Positions 1 through 7,879 of a stretch of 64,000 nucleotides of DNA are shown piece after piece. The translations under genes and the position numbers were made by a program. Numbering within the stretch: the stretch's first letter is position 1; each line of letters begins with the position of its first letter. The stretch is from contig CAWHYJ010000004.1 in the NCBI GenBank assembly GCA_963833495.1, forward strand, positions 62,001-126,000, read 5' to 3'. A model generated the notes under the pieces. That model was not told the origin of the DNA. It saw only the letters and a program-made list of their open reading frames with translations, and ran no database searches. The DNA is from Fodinibacter sp963833495 (GTDB lineage: Bacteria > Actinomycetota > Actinomycetes > Actinomycetales > Dermatophilaceae).

Positions 1-186
1 GACCGCGAGGCCGGTGATCATGGCGTAGGCGACGGCCTTGGCCAGCGGGGCGTTGGGGCTCTTGGGGTTGATCTCGTCACCCTCGGCCTTGGCCCAGATG
101 GCGTCGATGACCTTGGTGGCGACGACCCCGGCGAGGATGGCACCTCCGGTGCCCATGATCTTCCACGCAACGGCTCCCATGGCCAT
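1..186 (-). CDS. DUF4235 family membrane protein (N-terminal part)
   Basis: Only the first 62 codons are inside the window; the gene runs off the left edge. The translation begins MAMGAVAWKIMGTGGAILAG and has a hydrophobic segment at residues 8-25, then a charged stretch (WAKAEGDEINPKSP) and a second hydrophobic stretch. This pattern is typical of the small actinobacterial DUF4235 proteins, whose role is unknown. The start is set by a GGAGG six bases before the ATG at 186. The gene is divergent from the thiamin transporter operon. The family call rests on remembered sequence character, not a search. Confidence 0.75.
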   Translation of the reverse strand, partial: MAMGAVAWKIMGTGGAILAGVVATKVIDAIWAKAEGDEINPKSPNAPLAKAVAYAMITGLAV

Positions 187-263
187 GTCAGTCCTCCAGA
201 CGCAGATTGCCGTCGGGCGCAGCATCGTCCGACGAAGTCGTGCTCACTGTAGTGGGCGGGGGT

Positions 264-269
264 TATGGT
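264..269 (+). promoter_or_regulatory. candidate -10 box of the thiamin transporter operon
   Basis: TATGGT fits the actinobacterial TANNNT pattern. It lies about 13 bases before the riboswitch, so transcription would begin just upstream of the aptamer. No convincing -35 was seen. Confidence 0.45.
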
Positions 270-281
270 GGTGGAGTCCAA

Positions 282-366
282 CGACAGGGGAGCGCCCCAA
301 GCGCTGAGAGTGCGGTTCGCCGCAGACCCTCGAACCTGATCCGGTTAGCACCGGCGAAGGGAGTCG
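282..366 (+). ncRNA. TPP riboswitch (THI element)
   Basis: The stretch holds the classical THI-box blocks in order: GCTGAGAGTGCGG at 302-314, GACCCTCGAACCTGATC at 325-341, and GGTTAGCACCGGCGAAGGGA at 343-362. CGAC at 282-285 can pair with GTCG at 363-366 to close P1. It lies in the 5' leader of ykoE and the ATPase gene, so thiamin pyrophosphate should repress import of thiamin or its pyrimidine precursor. Confidence 0.93.
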
Positions 367-431
367 GGAAATCTCAGGTGCGTCCACGGCACACCCGCGA
401 CCGCCACGGCCGCGAGGTTCCGGCGTCGTAC

Positions 432-465
432 CTCCCCGAGGTCTTCACACCACACACCTCGGGAG
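432..465 (+). promoter_or_regulatory. RBS-sequestering hairpin downstream of the TPP aptamer
   Basis: CTCCCCGAGGT at 432-442 can pair with ACCTCGGGAG at 456-465, with one bulged C. The right arm contains the GGGAG Shine-Dalgarno of ykoE, whose ATG is at 472. This suggests the riboswitch controls translation initiation. The pairing is seen in the sequence; the switching is inferred. Confidence 0.6.
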
Positions 466-471
466 AAGCAC

Positions 472-1170
472 ATGGCCACACAGCTCACGGAGGCGCCGAC
501 CCGGCGCTCCATCACCGCGACCCGCCCCCTCATGGGCTGGCGCACCGTCGACATCCTCACTCTCGCCTTCCTCGGCGCGGCCCTCGGCGTCGCGTTCTGG
601 GGCTGGGGCGTGTTCTACAACGGGCCCGTCACGGCCCTCAAGATCGGCTACGCGCCGCTGATGGGCCTGTTCGTCGGGCCCTGGTTCCTCGCCGGCGTCA
701 TCGGCGGGCTCGTCGTGCGCCGCCCTGGTGCGGCCCTGTTCTGCGAGGTGGTTGCCGCCCTGGTCTCGATGCTTCCCGGCACCGAGTGGGGGGCCACGGT
801 CCTCGTCTCCGGCATCCTGCAGGGGCTCGGCGCCGAGCTGGCGTTCGCGATCCTGGGTTACTCGGCCTTCGGGGCGGCCGCGGCGGCGCTGGCCGGCGTG
901 CTGTCGGCGCCCCTCGAGTGGGCGTTCGAGGTGGTGAAGTTCCCCGCCTCGTGGGCCGACGTGCCGGTGCTGTCGGTGCTCGCCGACGGCGGTGGCTGGT
1001 ACGCCGAGTGGGTGCTGCGCGACAAGCTGGTCTACCTCGGCGCCATGGCGGTCTCCGGCGCGGTGCTGGCGGGGCTGGTCGGGTGGCTGCTGGTGCGGGC
1101 GCTGGCCCGGGCGGGCGCCCTGTCGGCGTTCCCCGCCGGGCAGGAGCATCGGGAGCACCACGCTGTCTGA
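472..1170 (+). CDS. ykoE: YkoE-type substrate-binding (S) component of a thiamin/HMP ECF transporter
   Basis: A 232-residue, strongly hydrophobic protein with about five or six membrane segments. It carries the YkoE-like stretches WGWGVFYNG and YAPLMGLFVGPWFLAG. YkoE proteins are the S components that bind hydroxymethylpyrimidine or thiamin in ECF transporters. The start ATG at 472 is preceded by GGGAGAA. A TPP riboswitch lies in its leader, and the energising ATPase/EcfT fusion follows at once, which supports the assignment. The exact ligand (HMP or thiamin) cannot be told from sequence alone. Confidence 0.88.
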   Translation: MATQLTEAPTRRSITATRPLMGWRTVDILTLAFLGAALGVAFWGWGVFYNGPVTALKIGYAPLMGLFVGPWFLAGVIGGLVVRRPGAALFCEVVAALVSMLPGTEWGATVLVSGILQGLGAELAFAILGYSAFGAAAAALAGVLSAPLEWAFEVVKFPASWADVPVLSVLADGGGWYAEWVLRDKLVYLGAMAVSGAVLAGLVGWLLVRALARAGALSAFPAGQEHREHHAV

Positions 1171-1189
1171 CGGTGTCGGGCCGGATGCC

Positions 1190-3712
1190 GTGGGCGCGTC
1201 AACTGCGCCCGCCGGAGGTGGCGCCGAGCCCGGGCTGGTCGAGGTCGACGGCCTCACGTGGCGGCCGTTCGGCCGCCGCGAGCCGGTACTCCGCGACATC
1301 TCCCTGACCCTGCGGCCCGGTGAGCGGGTGCTGCTGGTGGGGCCGTCGGGGTCCGGCAAGTCGACCCTGCTGCGGGCGCTCGCCGGGCTGCTCGAGACCG
1401 TGGATGCCGGTGAGCTCACGGGCACCGTGACCGTGGACGGGGTCGCTCCCGGCGACCGGCCGGGTGCGGTCGGGCTGGTGCTGCAGGAGCCGGGCGCCGG
1501 GGTGGTCGCGGCCTCGGTGGGTCGCGACGTGGCGTTCGGCCCGGAGAACGTGCGGATGCCGCGTGAGGCCATGGCCGGCGTGGTCGCCTCCGCACTGGGC
1601 GCGGTCGGGCTCGGCGACCTGGCCCTCGACACCCCGACCGGCACGCTGTCGGGTGGGCAGACCCAGCGGCTCGCGCTGGCCGGGACCCTGGCGCTCGACC
1701 CGTCGGTCGTGCTGCTCGACGAGCCGACGGCCATGCTCGACCCGAGCTCGGCCCGGGAGGTGCGCGACGCCGTGCGCGCCCTGACCGCGGGCCATCCCTC
1801 GCCGACGCTGGTCGTCGTCGAGCACGTGCTCGGGCCGTGGGTCGACCTGGTCGACCGGCTGGTCGTGCTCTCGGTCGACGGGCGGGTGGTCGCCGACGGC
1901 CCGGTGCGCTCGACCTTGCAGACCGAGCGCGACCGCCTGCTGGCGATGGGCATCTGGGTGCCGGGGGCAGGGCCGCCCGAACCGCTGGCCGTCGACCCGG
2001 CGCTGGTGGCGCCGTGGGCCCTTGGGAAGAACTCCGCCAGCGGCCTCCACCCTGCTGCACCAGACCGCAGCAGCACGGAGTCGCGGCTCGGCTCTGCTGC
2101 ACCGGACCGCAGCAGCACGGAGTCGCGGCTCGGCTCTGCTGCACCGGACCGCAGCAGCACGGAGTCGCGGCTCGGCTCTGCTGCACCGGACCGCAGCAGT
2201 GCCGAGTGGCGGGCAGACACCTCCCTGGCAGCCTCGCCATTCGTCGTCGCGCGCACCACCCGGCTGGTCGACGGCACCGCCCGCACCCGCCACGCCGCCG
2301 AGCTCGCAGAACCGCTGGTGGCTGCACCGGGCACGCTGACCGCACTCGTCGGGCCCAGCGGGTCGGGCAAGTCGACGGTGCTGCACGCCCTGGCCGGCTT
2401 CCTCGACCCCACCGACCCCGCGGCCGTACGACTCCGCCCACCCCGGTCGGCGCCGCACGAGCCACCCCGGTCAACGCCGCACGAGCCACCCCGCGACCGG
2501 CCGGATGCCGTGCCACCGGCATCGCTCACCGCCCCCGACCTGGCCCGCACGCTCGCCTGGGTTCCGCAGTGGTCGAGCTCGACGATCGTGGCCGGCACCG
2601 TGCTCGACGAGGTGCTGGCCACCGCCACCACCCTCGGACAGGCGCCCGGCGGCGAGCGTGCCGCCTCGACCGACCGGGCGCGCGCCCTGCTCGCCGCCCT
2701 GGGTCTCGGCCACCTCGAGTCGGCCGACCCGCGCCAGCTCTCCGGCGGAGAGCAACGGCGGCTCGCCGTGGCCGCCGCCCTGCACCACGGCCCGCCGGTG
2801 CTGCTGGCCGACGAGCCGACCGTCGGGCAGGACCGGGGCACCTGGGCCGCCGTGGTCGGGCTGGTCGCTGCCTACCGGGAGGCCGGAGGCGCAGTCGTCA
2901 CCGCCACCCACGACGTGCACGTCGTCGACCGCGCCACGACGGTGCACCACCTCGCCGCCCCCGACACGCCCCCGGTGCCCGAGCCGGCCGGGGTGCCGCT
3001 CGTGGCGCGCTGCGGCGCGCTGGCCCTGCTCGTCGCCGCCCTGCTCGCGGTGCCGGCCGGGGTGCTCTCGCCGCACTGGACCACCAGCCTCGCCGTGCTC
3101 GCCACCCAGGTGGTGCTCGCCATCGTCGGCCTCTGGGCGCCCGGCGGGCGCGGTGGCGCGCTGGCCCGCGCCCGCCGGGTCGCCGTGCGGATGGTCCCCG
3201 GCCTGGTGGCGGCACTCTCGGTCGGCTGGTCGACCTGGTTCCTCGCCGGCCGCGACCTCGACCCGGCCCTGACCGTGAGCCTGCGCGTGCTCGTCATCGT
3301 GCTGCCCTCGGCGGTGCTGATCCCGTGGATCGACCCCGACGCCCTCGGTGACGCTCTCGCCCAACGCCTGCGGCTTCCCGACCGCCCGGTCGTCGCGACC
3401 TCCGCGGCCCTGCAACGCGTGCACGGTTTCGGCGAGATCTGGCGCGAGCTCGGCCGGGCCCGCCGCATCCGTGGGCTCGGGGTCTCCTGGCGCCATCCCC
3501 GCACGGTCGTCACGCACCTCGGCGCCCTGACCATGGGGCTGCTCGTGCGCACGCTTCGCGCGGCCGCAGACCTCGCCGTCGCCATGGACGCCCGTGGTTT
3601 CGCCACCGCGACCGCCCGCTCGTGGTGGATGCCGGCGCCGTGGCGGGGTCGCGACACCGTGCTCGTCGCCCTGGCGACCGTGCCGCTCGTGGTGGCGATG
3701 CTCGCCCGCTGA
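1190..3712 (+). CDS. ykoD: Fused ECF transporter ATPase-ATPase-EcfT protein (YkoD/YkoC-like)
   Basis: About 840 residues joining parts that are often separate proteins. ABC domain 1 has Walker A GPSGSGKST near residue 52, LSGGQ, and Walker B VVLLDEPT. ABC domain 2 has a second GPSGSGKST near residue 387, LSGGE, and VLLADEPTVGQD. From about residue 600 there is a hydrophobic EcfT (CbiQ/YkoC) region with the coupling helix AMDARGF. Domains 1 and 2 are linked by a segment holding four 14-residue repeats (2051-2218). The open frame extends upstream into ykoE; GTG at 1190 is the first plausible start after the ykoE stop, but CTG at 1163 behind GGGAG is an alternative. It should energise YkoE. Confidence 0.85.
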   Translation: MGASTAPAGGGAEPGLVEVDGLTWRPFGRREPVLRDISLTLRPGERVLLVGPSGSGKSTLLRALAGLLETVDAGELTGTVTVDGVAPGDRPGAVGLVLQEPGAGVVAASVGRDVAFGPENVRMPREAMAGVVASALGAVGLGDLALDTPTGTLSGGQTQRLALAGTLALDPSVVLLDEPTAMLDPSSAREVRDAVRALTAGHPSPTLVVVEHVLGPWVDLVDRLVVLSVDGRVVADGPVRSTLQTERDRLLAMGIWVPGAGPPEPLAVDPALVAPWALGKNSASGLHPAAPDRSSTESRLGSAAPDRSSTESRLGSAAPDRSSTESRLGSAAPDRSSAEWRADTSLAASPFVVARTTRLVDGTARTRHAAELAEPLVAAPGTLTALVGPSGSGKSTVLHALAGFLDPTDPAAVRLRPPRSAPHEPPRSTPHEPPRDRPDAVPPASLTAPDLARTLAWVPQWSSSTIVAGTVLDEVLATATTLGQAPGGERAASTDRARALLAALGLGHLESADPRQLSGGEQRRLAVAAALHHGPPVLLADEPTVGQDRGTWAAVVGLVAAYREAGGAVVTATHDVHVVDRATTVHHLAAPDTPPVPEPAGVPLVARCGALALLVAALLAVPAGVLSPHWTTSLAVLATQVVLAIVGLWAPGGRGGALARARRVAVRMVPGLVAALSVGWSTWFLAGRDLDPALTVSLRVLVIVLPSAVLIPWIDPDALGDALAQRLRLPDRPVVATSAALQRVHGFGEIWRELGRARRIRGLGVSWRHPRTVVTHLGALTMGLLVRTLRAAADLAVAMDARGFATATARSWWMPAPWRGRDTVLVALATVPLVVAMLAR
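2051..2218 (+). repeat. Four tandem 42-bp units inside the transporter gene
   Basis: Units start at 2051, 2093, 2135 and 2177. Units 2 and 3 are identical, unit 1 differs slightly, and unit 4 diverges at its 3' end. Each codes for (S/P)AAPDRSSTESRLG in the linker between the two ABC domains. Each unit contains CTGCTGC and GCAGCAG as inverted repeats, so the DNA can fold as well as slip. Confidence 0.95.
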
Positions 3713-3718
3713 CCCCAC

Positions 3719-3789
3719 GGCATCCCACTGCTTGCGGAACACCCACCTGCCAGCGCCCCCGATCCGGTGGGTGATCCGCAATGAGTCGG
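3719..3789. repeat. Intergenic palindrome family A, locus A1
   Basis: The left arm, 3719-3745, reads GGCATCCCACTGCTTGCGGA then ACACCCA. The right arm, 3766-3789, is GGTGGGTGATCCGCAATGAG followed by TCGG. The arms are imperfect inverted copies around a core like CGACTGATTGCGGATC. It lies between the ECF transporter gene and the first sigma-factor cassette. Confidence 0.75.
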
Positions 3790-3795
3790 GTCACG

Positions 3796-3817
3796 GCATC
3801 CACCCGTGGGAGGGTCT
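3796..3817 (+). promoter_or_regulatory. Conserved block upstream of sigma cassette 1
   Basis: GGCATCCACCCGTGGGA then GGGTC matches the block at 5889-5910 upstream of the second sigma gene with one mismatch. It stands about 50 bases before each start codon, so it may hold a promoter or operator. It may equally be part of the duplicated repeat. Confidence 0.4.
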
Positions 3818-3868
3818 GCATCCGTACTCCTCCATGACCGAGGACACGATCGCAGGGTGGAGGTGGCG

Positions 3869-4393
3869 ATGGCCGACCGGGAGGCCTTCGACGCCTACGT
3901 GCGTGAGCGCTGGGTGCCGCTGCTGCGCACCGCGACGCTGCTGACCGGCGACCGGCACGCCGCCGAGGACCTCGTGCAGGAGACCCTCGTGCGGGCCGCC
4001 CAGCACTGGGCCCGGGTCGACCCGGCGACGGCGGACGCCTACGTGCGACGCATCCTCTACACCCGGTCCGTCGACGCGTGGCGGTGGCGACGGCACCAGC
4101 CCGACCCGGTCGACGACGCCGCGCACCCCGAGAACACCGACCGGCTCGCCGAGCACGCGGATGCCGTCGACGCGCGCCTCACGCTCGCCGACGCCCTGCG
4201 TCGGCTCACCCCGCGCCAACGCGCCGTGCTCGTGGCGCGCTTCTACGAGGACCGCACCGAGGTCGATGCCGCCCGGGTGCTCGGCTGCTCGGTGAGCACC
4301 GTGAAGTCGCAGACCCGGCACGCCGTGGAGCGACTGCGGTTGCTCGCACCCGAGCTCGCCGCCACCTTCGGCCGAGAGGAGACGCTGCGATGA
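3869..4393 (+). CDS. SigE-family ECF RNA polymerase sigma factor (cassette 1)
   Basis: 174 residues. Region 2 covers residues 7-70, with AAEDLVQETLVRAAQHW and the promoter-opening stretch YVRRILYTRSVDAWRWRR. Region 4 covers residues 105-165 (LTPRQRAVLVARFYEDRTEV, then the helix-turn-helix ARVLGCSVSTVKSQTRHAVERL). It belongs to the actinobacterial SigE-like sigma family. ATG at 3869 follows GGAGG by five bases. The last codon overlaps the next gene (ATGA), so it is co-translated with a membrane propeller protein that probably controls it. A close paralogue lies at 5965-6480. Confidence 0.92.
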   Translation: MADREAFDAYVRERWVPLLRTATLLTGDRHAAEDLVQETLVRAAQHWARVDPATADAYVRRILYTRSVDAWRWRRHQPDPVDDAAHPENTDRLAEHADAVDARLTLADALRRLTPRQRAVLVARFYEDRTEVDAARVLGCSVSTVKSQTRHAVERLRLLAPELAATFGREETLR

Positions 4394-5772
4394 GCCCCGA
4401 CCGACTGGGAACCGCCCTGCACGACCTCGTCGACGACGTCGAGGACGGGGTCGTGACGCCCGTCGCCGACGAGCTGTGGGCTGGTGGCCGGCGTCGCCGT
4501 CGCACCGCGCGGCTGGTCCCGGCCGTGGCAGCCGCCTGTGTCGCCGCGCTGGTGACCGTCGCGCTCTGGCCGGCCGACGCCCCCCGCGCCTCGGTGCCCG
4601 CCGTCACGATCGACGACGACGGCTACGGCCGGCTGACGGCCTACCCCTCGGCCATCCCCAAGCCACCGTTCGTGCCCAGCACCGCACGACCGGGCGTCAC
4701 CGCGGCCGTGGTCGCCCAGGAGGGTGACACCCTCACCCTGTATGCCGTGTCCCCGAACGGGGCGCCTCGCCGGCTCCTCGTCCCCGCCGTGGGTGACGCG
4801 ACCCGGCCCGCCCTGTCCCCGGACGGTCGCTGGCTGTCGCAGGGAGGCGTGCTCAGCGACCTCGTCGGTGGCACCACGATGCCGACGGCGTCGGTTCGGG
4901 CGCAGCTCGAGTCGACCCGTGCGCCCGCCTCCGGGCCGGCCTGGTGGTCCCCCGACTCGCGTCGGGTCTACGTCGACGGCATCAACGAGGGCACCCCCAG
5001 GTCCACCGGCTACGTCGTCGGCACCGACGGGACGGTGACCGAGGCGCCGCTCCTCGCCGGCGGGGTCGTGCCGCGGGTGGCGGGATGGATCGACAGGGAC
5101 ACCGTGCTGGTCTTCGTCGGGTTCGCTGACGGCACCGCGTCGCTGTCGGGTCGCACCTGGCGGGTGGGTGACCCGTCGTGGAAGGAGTCGATCGTCGACG
5201 TGCAGTGGCCCTCGGACGGCACCCTCGACGGTTCGGAGATGGCGTCAGTGCGCACCGACCTCTCTCCCGACGGCGCCAGGTTGCTGCTCACCCGGAAGAT
5301 CACGGACAGCGGCACTCGCGTGCTGGAGGCCACCCAGGCGGCGCTGTTCGACGCGCAGACCGGGCGCCCGCTCGGTATCCCCGATGCCGTGGGTCGCTTC
5401 GGGCCGGTGCCGGAGGCGGCCGGGCCGTACCTCGAGTGGGGCGGCTGGGGGTGCCGGCCGGCCTGGCGCAACGGCCTGCCGGTCACCACCGACGACCGCA
5501 TCCGGCGGGCGGTGATCGCCCTCGGCGACGACCTGGTCTCCGTCTCCGGACGCTACGGGTCACCCTGTGTCGCCTTCGCCGGCAACGAGCTGCGTGGCAC
5601 GCCGGAGGTCGACTCCACCGCGGTCTGGCAGGAGCGCCTGTGGGTCTGGGGCGGCCGCCTGCTGGTGCTGCTGGGCATCGGCGCGCTGGTCTGGTGGTTC
5701 ACCCGACGGCGCAGCTGGAACGAGGGGACGGGCTCGGGGCCGGTCCCGTACTTCCTCCCCAACCGTGGGTGA
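4390..5772 (+). CDS. Membrane-anchored beta-propeller protein, putative regulator of the adjacent sigma factor (cassette 1)
   Basis: 460 residues. A short charged cytoplasmic N-terminus is followed by a membrane segment at about residues 37-58 (LVPAVAAACVAALVTVALW). An extracytoplasmic region then carries WD40/PD40-like blade motifs SPDGRWLSQGG, SPDSRRVYVDG and SPDGARLLLTR, and a second membrane segment lies near the C-terminus (LLVLLGIGALVWWF) before an RRR tail. No zinc-binding anti-sigma (HxxxCxxC) motif was seen. The 4-bp overlap with the sigma gene and the duplicated arrangement suggest an anti-sigma or sensor role, which is inferred. The same architecture recurs at 6477-7781. Confidence 0.7.
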   Translation: MSPDRLGTALHDLVDDVEDGVVTPVADELWAGGRRRRRTARLVPAVAAACVAALVTVALWPADAPRASVPAVTIDDDGYGRLTAYPSAIPKPPFVPSTARPGVTAAVVAQEGDTLTLYAVSPNGAPRRLLVPAVGDATRPALSPDGRWLSQGGVLSDLVGGTTMPTASVRAQLESTRAPASGPAWWSPDSRRVYVDGINEGTPRSTGYVVGTDGTVTEAPLLAGGVVPRVAGWIDRDTVLVFVGFADGTASLSGRTWRVGDPSWKESIVDVQWPSDGTLDGSEMASVRTDLSPDGARLLLTRKITDSGTRVLEATQAALFDAQTGRPLGIPDAVGRFGPVPEAAGPYLEWGGWGCRPAWRNGLPVTTDDRIRRAVIALGDDLVSVSGRYGSPCVAFAGNELRGTPEVDSTAVWQERLWVWGGRLLVLLGIGALVWWFTRRRSWNEGTGSGPVPYFLPNRG

Positions 5773-5803
5773 CTCCTGCACCTCGACTGCCCGCTGACCC
5801 CAC

Positions 5804-5882
5804 GGCATCCGACTGGTTGCGGATTCCCCACGCGGGCGGCGCCCCAACAGACCCGGTTCGGGTGGGTGATCCGCAACACGTG
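5804..5882. repeat. Intergenic palindrome family A, locus A2
   Basis: The left arm is GGCATCCGACTGGTTGCGGA then TTCCCCA at 5804-5830. The right arm is GGTGGGTGATCCGCAACACG then TG from 5861. It lies between the two sigma cassettes in the same orientation as A1, and both continue into the conserved block 5889-5910. Confidence 0.75.
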
Positions 5883-5888
5883 GGCTCC

Positions 5889-5910
5889 GGCATCCACCCG
5901 TGGGATGGTC
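5889..5910 (+). promoter_or_regulatory. Conserved block upstream of sigma cassette 2
   Basis: GGCATCCACCCGTGGGA then TGGTC is the partner of 3796-3817. It lies 54 bases before the second sigma gene. It is a candidate shared promoter or operator for the paired cassettes. Confidence 0.4.
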
Positions 5911-5964
5911 GGCGTACGTCTTCCTGGGTGACCTGACCCGCAAGGACGTGAACGAGGAGGGCGA

Positions 5965-6480
5965 GTGGCCGACCGCCAGGCGTTCGACGCGTACGTGAAG
6001 GAGCGGTGGGACCCGCTGCTGCGCACCGCCGCCCTGCTCACCGGCGATGCCGCCGCGGCCGAGGACCTGGTGCAGGAGTCGCTGGTGCGCGCGGCCCGGC
6101 ACTGGCACCGGGTCGACCCGGGCGCGGTCGACTCGTACGTGCGCCGGGTCATGTACACCCGCTCGATCGACGCCTGGCGCTGGCGTCGTCACCAGCCCGA
6201 CCCGGTCGACCCTGTGCTGTACGAGCGGGCCGGCGCCGACGACACCGATGACGTCGCGACCCGGCTGACCCTCGTCGACGCCCTGTCGCGGCTCACCCCG
6301 CGCCAGCGCGCCGTGCTCGTTGCCCGCTTCTACGAGGACCGCACCGAGGTCGACACCGCTCGGGTGCTCGGCTGCTCGGTGAGCACCGTGAAGTCCCAGA
6401 CCAGACATGCCCTCGAGCGACTGCGCGTGCTCGCGCCCGAGCTCGCCACCACCTTCGGCCGTGAGGAGGCCCCACGATGA
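5965..6480 (+). CDS. SigE-family ECF RNA polymerase sigma factor (cassette 2)
   Basis: 171 residues, closely similar to the sigma factor at 3869-4393. Both have AFDAYV(R/K)ERW in region 2 and the identical recognition-helix stretch ARVLGCSVSTVKSQTRHA in region 4. Near-identity of region 4 suggests the two factors may read overlapping promoters. The start is GTG at 5965 behind GAGGAGG. Its stop overlaps the next ATG by 4 bp, as in cassette 1. The two cassettes look like a tandem duplication bounded by family A repeats. Confidence 0.92.
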   Translation: MADRQAFDAYVKERWDPLLRTAALLTGDAAAAEDLVQESLVRAARHWHRVDPGAVDSYVRRVMYTRSIDAWRWRRHQPDPVDPVLYERAGADDTDDVATRLTLVDALSRLTPRQRAVLVARFYEDRTEVDTARVLGCSVSTVKSQTRHALERLRVLAPELATTFGREEAPR

Positions 6481-7781
6481 CCCCATCCAGCGACGAGCTC
6501 ACCCGGCTGCTGACCGGGGCCGCCGACGACATCGTCGAGCGCAACCGCGTCTCCGGCCCGGATACCCCCCGGCTCTGGAGGCAGGGCCGCCGCACCACCT
6601 GGGCAGTGCGCGCCTCAGCGGCGGCGCTCGCGGCCTTGTTCGTGCTCGTGCTGGGCTCGCTGGTGGTGGTGCTGGGCCCGGTACCGACGACCCTGCCGGC
6701 CGGCACGGGCCGGCTGGCGTACCCCGAGTACGTCTCCGACCTGATGCCGGGCAACTACCAGGCGGGGGACGGCGCGGTCTTCGGCGTCGTCACCGACGTG
6801 GCGAGCGGTATCGGGCAGGGTGAGACCGTCTACGTCATCGACCGAAGCGGGCTGCTGGCGAAGCTGCCGCACTGGTCGTGGGCGAAGACCGGCAACATTC
6901 TCACCCCCGACGGCGTGGGAGTGGCGCTGGCCCCGGATGGCCAGACCCTGCTCACCCAGGAGGGGGTCCTCGACTTCACGGACGGGTCGGTCACCGCGGT
7001 GCAGGCGGGCTTCGACCTCAGCTGGCGCACGGCGTCCCGTGGGGTCTGGAGCCCGGACAGCCGGCACGTGCTGGTCGACGCCGGTGCCGGGCCGGTCGTC
7101 CTCGACCGCGACGCGTTGGTGACGGACGAAGCCACGGCCGGGACCGACCGCGTGCTGCCGGCCGGCTGGCTCGACAGCGGCACCCTGCTCGGTGTGCGCG
7201 TCGGGCCGTCCACCGGCGACGCGGGGCTCGAGGTCGTCACTCACGCCCTCGGCGGCACGGGGTGGGTGTCGGCGACTCCGATCCCGGCGGCGCCGGTCGA
7301 CGACAGGTCCACGCCACAGGCGGCCTACGCCTCGCCCGACGGCTCGCGCCTGCTCCTGGTGTACCGGGGCGGCGGGAACGACCCCACCACGGCCAGGCTC
7401 GTCGACACCCGTTCGGGGCGGCCGGTGCAGTTTGCCGGTGCGAACGGTCCGTCGGTCGTGGGCTGGGGCAGCTGTGACCCGGTGTGGCAGGCCGGCCAGC
7501 CGCTGGTCGCGGACGGCGGTCTGCGTCGTCCCGCGGGAGCGGAGAGCGTGATGGAGTTCTCGGGGCGGCTGTCGCTCACCTGCGTCGCCATGCCCGGCAA
7601 CGAGCTCACCGGGTCACCGGTGCAGGGCAGCGGCGTCTGGCGCGACCGCATCTGGCGGCTCGTGCTGCCGCTGGGCGGCCTCCTGGTGCTTGCCGGTGGC
7701 GTGTGGATGGTGGTGGCCCTGCGGCGCAGCCGCAGGCACGGGGAGGACTTCCTACCGATGATGCTGGGCCGCCTCTTCTGA
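6477..7781 (+). CDS. Membrane-anchored beta-propeller protein, putative sigma regulator (cassette 2)
   Basis: 434 residues with the same plan as the protein at 4390-5772. The cytoplasmic N-terminus has RLWRQGRRTTW, and the membrane segment is at about residues 41-65. The outer region has APDGQTLLTQEG, SPDSRHVLVDAG and SPDGSRLLLVYRG blade motifs. A C-terminal membrane segment (LVLPLGGLLVLAGGVWMVV) is followed by a short basic tail. The outer domains of the two paralogues have diverged much more than the sigma factors. That would fit two sensors reading different signals, though this is inferred. Confidence 0.68.
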   Translation: MTPSSDELTRLLTGAADDIVERNRVSGPDTPRLWRQGRRTTWAVRASAAALAALFVLVLGSLVVVLGPVPTTLPAGTGRLAYPEYVSDLMPGNYQAGDGAVFGVVTDVASGIGQGETVYVIDRSGLLAKLPHWSWAKTGNILTPDGVGVALAPDGQTLLTQEGVLDFTDGSVTAVQAGFDLSWRTASRGVWSPDSRHVLVDAGAGPVVLDRDALVTDEATAGTDRVLPAGWLDSGTLLGVRVGPSTGDAGLEVVTHALGGTGWVSATPIPAAPVDDRSTPQAAYASPDGSRLLLVYRGGGNDPTTARLVDTRSGRPVQFAGANGPSVVGWGSCDPVWQAGQPLVADGGLRRPAGAESVMEFSGRLSLTCVAMPGNELTGSPVQGSGVWRDRIWRLVLPLGGLLVLAGGVWMVVALRRSRRHGEDFLPMMLGRLF

Positions 7782-7796
7782 GACCCCAGCGCTCCT

Positions 7797-7879
7797 GGCA
7801 TCCGACCGATTGCGACTCACCCACCTGTCCGGCGCCGCGGACCGCCGCTGCCGGTGGGTGATTCGCAATGGGTCGGGTT
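7797..7879. repeat. Intergenic palindrome family A, locus A3
   Basis: The left arm is GGCATCCGACCGATTGCGAC then TCACCCA at 7797-7823. The right arm starts at 7852 and reads GGTGGGTGATTCGCAATGGG then TCGGGT. It closes the second sigma cassette on its 3' side. Unlike A1 and A2 it is not followed by the GGCATCCACCCGTGGGA block. Confidence 0.72.

Noticed and set aside
992..1189. Upstream extension of the fused ATPase gene to 992 (906 residues)
   Set aside because: The extra residues overlap most of the ykoE 3' end in another frame and are Arg/Cys/Trp-rich shadow sequence; the ABC domain begins after 1190.
2051..2218. CRISPR-like array
   Set aside because: The 42-bp units are contiguous with no spacers and lie in frame inside a transporter gene. 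No cas genes are present in the window.
445..2841. Very long minus-strand open frame opposite the thiamin transporter genes
   Set aside because: It is the high-GC shadow of the plus-strand genes, with Ser/Arg/Pro-rich composition and no domain; the riboswitch and ABC motifs fix the plus strand. The same applies to the long opposite-strand frames elsewhere, such as over dnaK and clpB.
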